DNA of 10,826 nt, taken from positions 1 through 10,826 of the forward strand of contig JAVEDA010000172.1 in NCBI GenBank assembly GCA_030841195.1, written 5' to 3'. Under the pieces are notes generated by a model. That model saw only the letters and a list, made by a program, of their open reading frames with translations. It searched no databases and was not told the origin of the DNA. Positions 1 through 6,976 of this stretch are shown here, one piece after another. The stretch comes from Actinomycetota bacterium. GTDB taxonomy: Bacteria; Actinomycetota; Actinomycetes; JACCUZ01. The position numbers and the translations under genes are program-made. The stretch's first letter is position 1. Every line of letters starts with the position of its first letter.

Positions 1-141
1 TGGGCCCGGACCCAGCCCGACGCGGAGCTGGTGGCAGCGCGTCCGCGCTACTACCCGGACTGGGCTCGCGCCGTGGTGCGGGTGCCGGGTCTGCGCGAGG
101 TCGTCACCTGGAACCTGCTACTCGTCCTGCGCCGTCGATGA
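1..141 (+). CDS. C-terminal fragment, probable class I SAM-dependent methyltransferase
   Basis: Frame 1 is open from the left edge to a TGA at 139-141 and gives 46 residues, so the gene starts outside the window. The fragment contains RYYPDWARAVVRVPGLREV and ends in TWNLLLVLRRR. A tail of this kind (RYxPxWA...VPGLREVxTWN, then a hydrophobic strand and a basic end) resembles, from memory, the C-terminus of class I SAM methyltransferases encoded beside DUF3367 (AftD) genes in actinobacteria. The catalytic Rossmann part is not visible, so the assignment rests on the tail and context; a glycosyltransferase remains possible. Its stop overlaps the ATG of the next gene in an ATGA arrangement (138-141), so the two are probably co-transcribed and translationally coupled. 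Confidence 0.5.
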   Translation, partial: WARTQPDAELVAARPRYYPDWARAVVRVPGLREVVTWNLLLVLRRR

Positions 142-3100
142 CCGGCCGCCCGGCCGACGCCGCGGACCGGGTGCCGGCACCGGTCCGCCGGGTCCGCGAG
201 CTGGCGGTGGCGATCGGCCTGGTCGCGCTGTGCTTCGCCCAGTCCCCGGGCCTGGTCGTGGCCGACACCAAGCTCGACCTCGTCGTCGCGCCGGGCACCT
301 TCCTGCGCCGCGCCCTGCTGGCCTGGGACCCGCACACCGGCTTCGGCCAGCTGCAGAACCAGGCCTACGGCTACCTGTTCCCGATGGGGCCGTTCTTCCT
401 GCTGGGGCACCTGGCCGCCGTCCCCGCCTGGGTGGTGCAGCGGGCCTGGTGGTCGGTCCTGCTCGTCGTCGCCTTCACCGGCATGCTGCGGCTGACATCG
501 GCGCTGCAGGTCGGCACCTGGTCCAGCCGGATGGTGGCGGCGGTGGCGTTCAGCCTGAGCCCGCGGATCCTCACCACCCTCGGCGCGCTCTCGGTGGAGA
601 GCTGGCCGCTGGCCCTGGCGCCGTGGGTGCTGCTGCCGCTGGTCCGGTGCCGGTACGCCGGTCAGGCTCGTCGGGCCGCACTGACCTCAGCCCTGTTGTT
701 CGCCTGCGTCGGCGCCGTCAACGCCGTCGCGACGCTCACCGTCCTGCTGCCGCCAGCCCTGTGGCTGGCCACCCGGTCCGCCGGGCCGGCCCGGCGCCGC
801 CTGGCCGGCTGGTGGGTGGCCGGCGTCGCCCTGGCGTCGGCGTGGTGGCTGCTGCCGCTGCTCCTGCTGGGCGGTTACGCCTACCCCTTCCTCGACTACA
901 TCGAGTCGGCCCGCGTCACCACCTCCGTCACGTCGGTGCTCGCCGTCCTTCGGGGCGCCTCGGACTGGGTCGCCTGGTCACCCAGCCTGGGGGAGCCGAG
1001 CTGGCCGGCCGGGTGGTGGCTGGCGACCGCGACGCCCGCGGTGCTGGCGACCTCGGCGGTCGCCGGGCTCGGGCTGCTGGGCCTGAGCCGGCGGGAGCTC
1101 CCCGAACGGCGGTTCCTCCTGCTGTCCTTGCTCGCCGGCGTCGCCCTGATGGCAGTCGGGCACGCTGGTCCACTGGCTCCCGGCGTCCGCGACCTGCTCG
1201 ACGGCCCGCTGGCGGCGTTGCGCAACGTGCACAAGCTGGACCTGCTCGTCCGCGTCCCCCTGGCGGTCGGCCTCGCGCACCTGCTCGCGGTCGGACCCGG
1301 GCTGGTTCAGCGCACCTGGTCCCGGCTCAGCGCGCGGGCCCCGGCGCGGTGGGGCGTGCCCGGCAGCCGGCCGGTGCTGCAGGCGGCGGCCGTGCTTGTC
1401 GGGCTGGCGCTGCTGGTGTCCGTGGCCCCCGCGGTCGGAGGTGACCTCGCGGCCCGCTCGCCCTTCGACCGGGTCCCGCCCTACTGGCGGACCGCGGCCG
1501 CGTGGCTGGACGCGCACCCGTCCGGGCGGACCCTGCTGGCGCCGGCCACCGCGTTCGGCGACTACCGCTGGGGCCACACCGGGGACGAGCCGCTGGTCGC
1601 CCTGACCACCACGTCGGTGGCGCTGCGGGACGCCGTCCCGCTCGGCGCTCCGGGTGCGACCCGCCTGCTGGACGGCGTGGTCGACGAGCTCGCAGCGGCT
1701 CGGCCCTCGGCCGACCTGGCGCCGGCGTTGGCGGCGGCCGGCATCGGCCGGGTGCTGCTGCGCGGCGACGTCGACCCGAGGGCGGCCGCCGACCCCGTCG
1801 TCGCGGTCCGCACCACCCTGGCCCGGTCGCCCGGGCTGCGCCTGGTCGCGGCCTTCGGTCCGCGGATCCCGGGCAGCGGTGGGCTGGTCGGCCAGCTCTC
1901 GGTGGCGCCACCGGACCGGCGCACCCTCGAGGTGTGGGCGGTCACGGCCGGCCCCGGGGGGACGCGGGCGACGCCGTTCGCCGAGGTCCGCCGGCTCGGT
2001 GGTGGCCCCGAGTCGGCGCTGGGTCGGGCCGGTGCCGGCGTGGCGGCGGCGCCCACGGTTGCCGGTGACGCCGCGCTGCCCGGCGCCCGGCTGCCGGGTC
2101 TGGTGACCGACACGCTGCGCCGTCGGGAGCTGGACTTCGGGGCGGCGCCGGGATCGTCGTACGGACCGACCCTGCGGGCCGCGGACCCGGTCGGGCCGGG
2201 CCGCGCGGCCGGTGACCTGATGCCCGCGCCGGCCGATCAGCAGACGGTGGCCCGCTACGCCGACGGCGCGGTCGTGACGGCGTCCTCCAGCGCGGCCGAC
2301 CCCACCCGGCCCGGCTGGCGGGGGGCCGGGACCCGGCCGGCGGCCGCCCTCGACGGCGACGGGCGCACCGCCTGGGTCAGCTCCGACGTCCCGGGTACTC
2401 GGTGGCTTCAGGTGCGCTGGGTCCGAGCGCGCCGGGTCGGGCCGCTCGAGGTGCTGGCGACCCAGCGCCCCGGGCTCGCCGTGCCGACCGCGGTCCGGGT
2501 CGTGACCGACCACGGGTCCGCCCGGGCCACCCGTGGGACGGACGGCCGGCTGGTGGTGACCCCGCCCCCCGGAGTGACCAGCCGGGTCCGGCTGGTGGTC
2601 ACCGGGTCGTCGAGGGACGCGCCACTCACCGTCACCGACGTGGTCGGGATGACCGTCCGCGAGAGCCTCGTCGTCCCTCGGGACATGCCCGCCGACGCAG
2701 CGACCGACGTGTGGGTGCTGCGCCGGTCGCCGTCCCGGGCCGGCTGCCTGGACGTCGGCCCCGCCTGGTCGTGCAGCCCGGCGCTCGCCCGGACCGGGGA
2801 GGACGGCCCGACCTGGCGCCGGACGCTGCGCGTCGAGCGGCCCGGGCCGGTCGCGGTGCGGGCGGTGGTGCGCCCGGTGCCGGGCCCGGTCCTCGATGCG
2901 GCGCTGGACCGTGCCCTCGGCTACCGCGCCAGCGGCAGCAGCGCGGCGGTCGACCACCCGGCCGCCCGGGCCGGCGCGGCGTTCGACGGCGACCCCGCGA
3001 CGGCCTGGCTGGCCACCGCGCAGGACGCCACACCGACGCTGACGCTGACACTGCCTGCCGCGGCCACGCTCACCCGCCTCTCGCTGCGGACCGACGCCGG

Positions 3101-4196
3101 GAGCCGGTCGGCCCTCAGCACGCTGGTCGTGTCCGCCGGCGGCGAGCAGCGCGAGGTGGCGGTTCGCGGCCGGCAGGTGCGCAGCCGGGTGGCGCCGCTG
3201 ACCGCGCGCACCTTCCGGTTCACCATCGAGCGCGCCGGGGACACCCAGCCGCAGCCGGTCCGGATCGACCTCGACCTGCCCGGTGTGCTGCCGCGGCCGG
3301 CGGCACCCGTCGTCTCCTCGCCCTGTGCGCTGGGACCGGAGCTGCGGGTCGCCGGCCAGGTGGTGCGGTTCGCGGTCTCCGCGACCCCGGCCCAGCTGCT
3401 CTCGGGAGCTGTCCTGTCGGCCACCCCCTGCGCGCCGTCCGTCCGGCTGCCGGCCGGCCGGCCCGGGCTGGTGGCCCGCTCGTCGGCCGTGCTGGCGCTG
3501 GACCAGGTGACTCTCGGCACCGTGCTGCCGCCTTCCACCGGTCGCCGCGTGCGGACCGTGAGCCGCAGTGCCGAGCACCGCGTCGTCACCGTGGCGGCCG
3601 GTCCCGGGTCGCTGCTGGTCCTGGACGAGGGGGCGAACGCCGGCTGGCGAGCCACGGCCGGAGGTCGCTCGCTGCGCCAGGTGACGGTGGATGGCTGGCG
3701 GCAGGGCTGGGTGCTGCCGGCCGGTGGCCCGGTGACCGTCCGGCTGGACTTCGCACCGGGCCGATGGCACCGCGGCGGGCTGGCGGCCGGAGCCCTCGCA
3801 CTGCTGGTGCTGGTGGTTCTCGGGCTGGCCGAACGACGCCGGGCGCGGCCGCCCGGGCCTCCGCTAACGGCAGCCGGCGGGTGGCGCTGGGAGCCGGTCG
3901 TGCTCGCCGTCGGGCTGGGGCTGGTCCTCGGCGGTGCCGGTGGTGCTCTGCTCGTGCTGCTGGCGGTCGCGCTGCACGTCGTACGCCCCGGGTTGGTCGG
4001 CACCGTGGCTGCCCTGTCACTGGTCGCGGCCGGGGTGCTCGCCGTCGGCTCAGACGTGCTCGCCGGCGGCCGCGCCGCGGGGGCGCTCGCCCTGCTCGCC
4101 GTCGCGCTCAGCGCGCTGTCGCTGGGGCGGGTCCCGGTGCGAGGACACCGGCCGGCTGAGGCGGTCCAGCAGCGGTCGCTCGAGGAGGGTCCATGA
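138..4196 (+). CDS. aftD: AftD-like arabinofuranosyltransferase (DUF3367 GT-C glycosyltransferase) with discoidin-like domains
   Basis: A 1352-residue polytopic membrane protein, close to the roughly 1400 residues of mycobacterial AftD. The first hydrophobic segment (about residues 22-42) is followed by the acidic loop VVADTKLDLVV (Asp43, Asp47), where GT-C enzymes keep a catalytic acidic residue, then FGQLQNQAYGYLFPMGPFF, typical of DUF3367. Membrane helices run to about residue 435. The next part has the DUF3367-type stretch PPYWRTAAAWLD...YRWGHTGDEPL (about 446-490). Two discoidin/F5-8C-like segments follow (about 706-838 and 926-1051; AALDGDGRTAWVS and AAFDGDPATAWLA). A GW-rich segment (NAGWRA, VDGWRQGWVLP; about 1172-1200) precedes C-terminal helices from about 1213. 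In mycobacteria AftD transfers arabinofuranose from decaprenyl-phosphoryl arabinose to cell-wall arabinan. No arabinan synthesis gene is visible here, so the actual sugar is uncertain. The last 147 bp overlap the convergent acyltransferase gene. Confidence 0.88.
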   Translation: MTGRPADAADRVPAPVRRVRELAVAIGLVALCFAQSPGLVVADTKLDLVVAPGTFLRRALLAWDPHTGFGQLQNQAYGYLFPMGPFFLLGHLAAVPAWVVQRAWWSVLLVVAFTGMLRLTSALQVGTWSSRMVAAVAFSLSPRILTTLGALSVESWPLALAPWVLLPLVRCRYAGQARRAALTSALLFACVGAVNAVATLTVLLPPALWLATRSAGPARRRLAGWWVAGVALASAWWLLPLLLLGGYAYPFLDYIESARVTTSVTSVLAVLRGASDWVAWSPSLGEPSWPAGWWLATATPAVLATSAVAGLGLLGLSRRELPERRFLLLSLLAGVALMAVGHAGPLAPGVRDLLDGPLAALRNVHKLDLLVRVPLAVGLAHLLAVGPGLVQRTWSRLSARAPARWGVPGSRPVLQAAAVLVGLALLVSVAPAVGGDLAARSPFDRVPPYWRTAAAWLDAHPSGRTLLAPATAFGDYRWGHTGDEPLVALTTTSVALRDAVPLGAPGATRLLDGVVDELAAARPSADLAPALAAAGIGRVLLRGDVDPRAAADPVVAVRTTLARSPGLRLVAAFGPRIPGSGGLVGQLSVAPPDRRTLEVWAVTAGPGGTRATPFAEVRRLGGGPESALGRAGAGVAAAPTVAGDAALPGARLPGLVTDTLRRRELDFGAAPGSSYGPTLRAADPVGPGRAAGDLMPAPADQQTVARYADGAVVTASSSAADPTRPGWRGAGTRPAAALDGDGRTAWVSSDVPGTRWLQVRWVRARRVGPLEVLATQRPGLAVPTAVRVVTDHGSARATRGTDGRLVVTPPPGVTSRVRLVVTGSSRDAPLTVTDVVGMTVRESLVVPRDMPADAATDVWVLRRSPSRAGCLDVGPAWSCSPALARTGEDGPTWRRTLRVERPGPVAVRAVVRPVPGPVLDAALDRALGYRASGSSAAVDHPAARAGAAFDGDPATAWLATAQDATPTLTLTLPAAATLTRLSLRTDAGSRSALSTLVVSAGGEQREVAVRGRQVRSRVAPLTARTFRFTIERAGDTQPQPVRIDLDLPGVLPRPAAPVVSSPCALGPELRVAGQVVRFAVSATPAQLLSGAVLSATPCAPSVRLPAGRPGLVARSSAVLALDQVTLGTVLPPSTGRRVRTVSRSAEHRVVTVAAGPGSLLVLDEGANAGWRATAGGRSLRQVTVDGWRQGWVLPAGGPVTVRLDFAPGRWHRGGLAAGALALLVLVVLGLAERRRARPPGPPLTAAGGWRWEPVVLAVGLGLVLGGAGGALLVLLAVALHVVRPGLVGTVAALSLVAAGVLAVGSDVLAGGRAAGALALLAVALSALSLGRVPVRGHRPAEAVQQRSLEEGP

Positions 4197-5276
4197 CAGC
4201 GCGGCGACGGCGAGGCTGCCCGCCACGGTGAGCGCGGCGACCGGCAGCACGTCGCCGCCGAACAGCGGCACGCCCAGCAGGCCCATGACGCCGTCGAGCA
4301 CCAGCAGGTGCCACAGGAAGACGCCGTAGCCCACCCGCCCGCACCACCGGGCCGGCCGGCACGCCAGCAGCCGGGCCATCGGCGTGGCCGGCGCGGCGAC
4401 CAGGGCGGCCCCGACGACCAGCAGGGCCACCAGCCCGTAGGCGACCTCCTTGACGACGCTCTCGGCGGCGGTCGACGGCGACAGGGTGCGCGGACCCGCG
4501 AGCGGGGTCACCGCCAGTGCTGCGAGCGCGGCGGCCAGCAGGAGGACGGTGCCAGGGCGGTCGGCGAAGTCGGCGGCCCACTGCGCGACCCGCCCGCGGG
4601 GCCGCCTCCGGGCGTCGTCGGACAGGACCGCGAGCAGCATCCCGGCCGCGAACCACGCGGCGTGGCCCGGCAACCAGGTCCCTGCCAGGTCGGGCAGGTG
4701 CCCGGCGGCGGCCAGGGCGGTCCACACCAGGTTGACCGCGACCACCGCCCCGAGCAGGGCGAGTCGGGCACCCGGGCCGCGCAGCCGGGTGACCAGGGCG
4801 GCCAGCCAGGGGAGCGCGAGGTAGAACACCACCTCGGTACACAGGCTCCAGGTCTGGGTGAAGTCCGGCAGCAGGTGGCCGCTGCCGTACACCTGGGTGA
4901 GCGTGGCGTTGGCCAGCACGTCGGCGCGGCTGCCGCCTGCGCCGGCGAGCACGATCACAGCGAGCAGCGCGAGCCAGTACGCCGGCAGGATGCGCACCGC
5001 GCGACGGCGGTAGTACCGCCGCCACGACGGACCCTGCTGCGCGGTCGCGTCAGCCACCACCCAGGGCCGGTAGAGCAGCAGCCCCGACAGGACGAAGAAC
5101 AGGGCGACCCCGAAGTCGGCCCGGGCCAGCAGCGCGCCGTGGACGCCGTGCGCGGTCTCGCCGGTCTGATACCCCACATGGGTCAGCACCACGAGCAGCG
5201 CCGCCAGCCCGCGGACGCCGTCCAGAGCAGGAACGCTGCCGGGGACCGGCTCGCCGGCGCGCTGGGTGGCGCTCAC
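4050..5276 (-). CDS. Membrane acyltransferase, acyltransferase family 3 (OafA/YrhL-like)
   Basis: A 408-residue multi-pass protein when started at the GTG at 5276. It opens with PALDGVRGLAALLVVLTHV (about residues 16-34, with the family's conserved Arg22 and catalytic His33), then DFGVALFFVLSGLLLYRPWV (54-73), then repeated hydrophobic helices, and the usual closing motif LSWTLLERPLLDRLSRP. Family members O-acylate sugars of exopolysaccharides, lipopolysaccharides or glycolipids at the membrane; the acceptor here is unknown. In-frame starts further upstream (5339, 5429) exist, but the family N-terminus fits 5276 best and the upstream extension would run into the divergent kinase gene. No strong Shine-Dalgarno precedes 5276. 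About 32 residues beyond the canonical end are hydrophilic, Arg-rich and encoded antisense to the aftD-like 3' end, so the tail may be a late stop-loss extension. Confidence 0.9.
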   Translation of the reverse strand: MSATQRAGEPVPGSVPALDGVRGLAALLVVLTHVGYQTGETAHGVHGALLARADFGVALFFVLSGLLLYRPWVVADATAQQGPSWRRYYRRRAVRILPAYWLALLAVIVLAGAGGSRADVLANATLTQVYGSGHLLPDFTQTWSLCTEVVFYLALPWLAALVTRLRGPGARLALLGAVVAVNLVWTALAAAGHLPDLAGTWLPGHAAWFAAGMLLAVLSDDARRRPRGRVAQWAADFADRPGTVLLLAAALAALAVTPLAGPRTLSPSTAAESVVKEVAYGLVALLVVGAALVAAPATPMARLLACRPARWCGRVGYGVFLWHLLVLDGVMGLLGVPLFGGDVLPVAALTVAGSLAVAALSWTLLERPLLDRLSRPVSSHRDPPQRQRAERDGEQGERPRGAAAGEHV

Positions 5277-5364
5277 CGGGGAAGGATGGCATGTCCTGCC
5301 ACTGTCATCACGGGTTGTGGTTACGGTGATGCGCCGCATTCCGGACGACAGAGCGAGGCAGGCG
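5277..5364. promoter_or_regulatory. Divergent intergenic region with imperfect inverted repeat
   Basis: These 88 bases separate the divergent acyltransferase (-) and heptose kinase (+) genes and should hold the promoters of both. An imperfect inverted repeat lies at 5285-5309: arms GATGGCA and TGTCATC pair at 6 of 7 positions around an 11-base spacer, a layout compatible with a dimeric repressor site. TACGGT at 5322-5327 fits the TAnnnT form of an actinobacterial -10 on the + strand, but I see no good -35 at the right distance. No terminator-like structure is visible. Which regulator, if any, binds here cannot be told. Confidence 0.3.
5355..5358 (+). promoter_or_regulatory. Ribosome binding site deciding the hddA TTG start
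   Basis: GAGG lies six bases upstream of the TTG at 5365. This supports TTG 5365 as start rather than the in-frame ATG at 5329 or the GTG further upstream, neither of which has a comparable purine-rich site. The resulting N-terminus (MTSRTLVRARAPLRVSFAGGG) matches the short leader usual for this kinase family. Confidence 0.5.
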
Positions 5365-6393
5365 TTGACGAGCAGGACCCTGGTACGCGCCCGCGCCCCC
5401 CTGCGGGTGAGCTTCGCCGGCGGTGGCACCGACGTCCCGCCGTTCCCCGAGGACGAGGGCGGCCTGATCCTCAGCGCGACGATCGCGCGCTATGCGCACG
5501 CCACGCTGCAGCCCCGCGACGACCGGCAGATCAGCCTGGAGTCGCTCGACTTCGGTCTGTCGGTCGACTTCGGGATGGACGAGCCGATGCTCTTCGACGG
5601 CCGGCTGGACCTGGTGAAGTCGGCGATCGCCCGGTTCCTCGACCGTGAGAACACCGGCTTCGACCTGTACCTGCACTCGAGCGCCCCGCCCGGCTCGGGG
5701 CTTGGCTCGTCCTCGGCGATGATCGTGGCGCTGGTCGGTCTCCTGCAGAACCACTACCGGATGACCATGACCGACTACGAGATCGCGCACGTGGCGCACG
5801 TCCTCGAGCGTGAGGACCTGGGCATCTCGGGCGGCCTGCAGGACCACTACGCCGCGACCTTCGGCGGCTTCAACTACCTCGAGCTCTCGGGGGACCACGT
5901 GGTGGTCAACCCGCTGCGGATCGGCCCGGACACGATCAGCGAGCTGGAGCACAACCTGCTGCTCTGCTACACCGGCCGGACCCGGCTGTCCGACCACATC
6001 ATCGACGACCAGACCGAGCGGTACCTCCGGGGCGACAGTGACGCGATCGACGGCTTGCGGATGCAGAAGCGGCTGGCCCAGGAGATGAAGGACGCGCTGC
6101 TGCGCAACCGCCTGTCCGACTTCGGCGACCTGCTCGGGCAGGCCTGGCAGCAGAAGCGCCGGATGTCGCCGAGGATCGCGACTCCGTTCATCGACGAGGC
6201 CTACCAGCTGGCCATGGACCGCGGCGCCCTCGGCGGCAAGGTCACCGGTGCCGGTGGCGGCGGCTACATGTTGTTCTACTGCCCGTTCAACCGACGTCAC
6301 CTCGTCGCGGAGGCGTTGATGAAGCTGGGCATGACCGTCTCGGAGATCTCCTTCGACCTCAACGGGCTCCGGACCTGGCGGGTCGATGCCTGA
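5365..6393 (+). CDS. hddA: D-glycero-alpha-D-manno-heptose-7-phosphate kinase (GHMP family)
   Basis: A 342-residue GHMP kinase. Visible motifs are the N-terminal RAPLRVSFAGGGTDVPPF (about residues 10-27), the GHMP phosphate-binding loop PPGSGLGSSSAM (108-119) and the C-terminal glycine-rich KVTGAGGGGYMLFYC (292-306). PLRxxxAGGGTD and LGSSSA are characteristic of HddA-type heptose kinases, which phosphorylate C1 of heptose 7-phosphate to give the alpha-1,7-bisphosphate. The downstream gmhA and gmhB encode the preceding and following steps, which strongly supports a heptose substrate over fucose or mevalonate kinase relatives. It is the first gene of a three-gene operon, and its last 8 bases overlap the gmhA start. 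The start is chosen as TTG for its Shine-Dalgarno and family N-terminus. Confidence 0.88.
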   Translation: MTSRTLVRARAPLRVSFAGGGTDVPPFPEDEGGLILSATIARYAHATLQPRDDRQISLESLDFGLSVDFGMDEPMLFDGRLDLVKSAIARFLDRENTGFDLYLHSSAPPGSGLGSSSAMIVALVGLLQNHYRMTMTDYEIAHVAHVLEREDLGISGGLQDHYAATFGGFNYLELSGDHVVVNPLRIGPDTISELEHNLLLCYTGRTRLSDHIIDDQTERYLRGDSDAIDGLRMQKRLAQEMKDALLRNRLSDFGDLLGQAWQQKRRMSPRIATPFIDEAYQLAMDRGALGGKVTGAGGGGYMLFYCPFNRRHLVAEALMKLGMTVSEISFDLNGLRTWRVDA

Positions 6394-6976
6394 CGGCGAC
6401 GGGGGGGCACTGGTGCGCGCCACCCTCGCCGAGCACGAGGACCTGGCGAGGCGGCTGTCCGACCCGGCCCTGGTCCGCGCCGTCACGGCCGTCGGCGAAG
6501 TGCTGGTGACGAGCTTCGCGGCGGGGCACAAGCTGGTGGCGTTCGGCAACGGGGGGAGTGCCGCGGACGCCGCGCACCTCGCGGCGGAGTTCGTCGGCCG
6601 GTGCACCCGCGACCGGAGGGCGCTGCCGGCGATCAGCCTCGCCGACAGCTCAGCCGGCATCACCTCGGTGGCCAACGACTACGGCTTCGCGCACGTGTTC
6701 ACCCGGGGCGTCCAGGCCTTCGTAACTCCCGGCGACGTCGTGCTGGGGATGACCACCAGCGGGCGGTCCGAGAACGTGCTGCTGGGCCTGGCCGAGGCCA
6801 GGCGGCTGGGTGCCGCGACCGTGGCCCTGTGTGGTGCGTACGACGAGGAGCTGCGCCCGGCGGTTGATCACTGCCTCGCGGTGCCCTCGTCGAACACGCC
6901 CCGGGTCCAGGAGACGCACCTGCTCTGGGGTCATCTGTGGGCCGAGCTGGTCGAGTGCTCGCCGGCGGCGAGGTGA
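6386..6976 (+). CDS. gmhA: Sedoheptulose-7-phosphate isomerase (SIS domain)
   Basis: A 196-residue single SIS-domain protein, similar in length to E. coli GmhA (about 192). Motifs: FGNGGSAADAAHLAAEFVGR (residues 53-72), with His64 and Glu68 matching the E. coli metal ligands His61 and Glu65; SVANDYGF (94-101); the phosphosugar-binding serine loop TTSGRSENV (123-131); and TPRVQETHLLWGH (171-183), whose Gln175 and His183 have the same 8-residue spacing as E. coli Gln172 and His180. The enzyme converts sedoheptulose 7-phosphate to D-glycero-D-manno-heptose 7-phosphate, the substrate of the upstream kinase. ATG 6386 overlaps the hddA stop by 8 bases; it places GNGGS as far from the start as in E. 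coli. A GTG at 6413 behind a run of seven G is the alternative start. Confidence 0.9.
   Translation: MPDGDGGALVRATLAEHEDLARRLSDPALVRAVTAVGEVLVTSFAAGHKLVAFGNGGSAADAAHLAAEFVGRCTRDRRALPAISLADSSAGITSVANDYGFAHVFTRGVQAFVTPGDVVLGMTTSGRSENVLLGLAEARRLGAATVALCGAYDEELRPAVDHCLAVPSSNTPRVQETHLLWGHLWAELVECSPAAR

Noticed and set aside
3445..3475. GGCC-rich repeated tetranucleotides as a possible repeat element
   Set aside because: Lies within the aftD-like coding frame and reflects codon usage (CCG/GCC/CGG); no larger repeat unit is visible.
978..3770. Open frame of 930 codons on the minus strand inside the aftD-like gene
   Set aside because: Antisense shadow of a long GC-rich gene: composition is dominated by Arg, Gly, Pro and Ala without domains or hydrophobic segments, while the + strand frame has clear DUF3367 and discoidin features.
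2402..4159. 585-codon plus-strand frame in another register of the aftD-like gene
   Set aside because: Arg/Gly/Ala-rich frame fully inside the real gene with no domain; explained by GC bias.
4308..5648. 446-codon plus-strand frame opposite the acyltransferase
   Set aside because: Gly/Arg/Gln-rich low-complexity translation with no motif; the minus strand holds an acyltransferase with full family motifs, and the frame also runs into hddA out of frame.
5308..6675. 455-codon minus-strand frame opposite hddA and gmhA
   Set aside because: Antisense of two well-supported enzymes; no recognisable domain in the translation.
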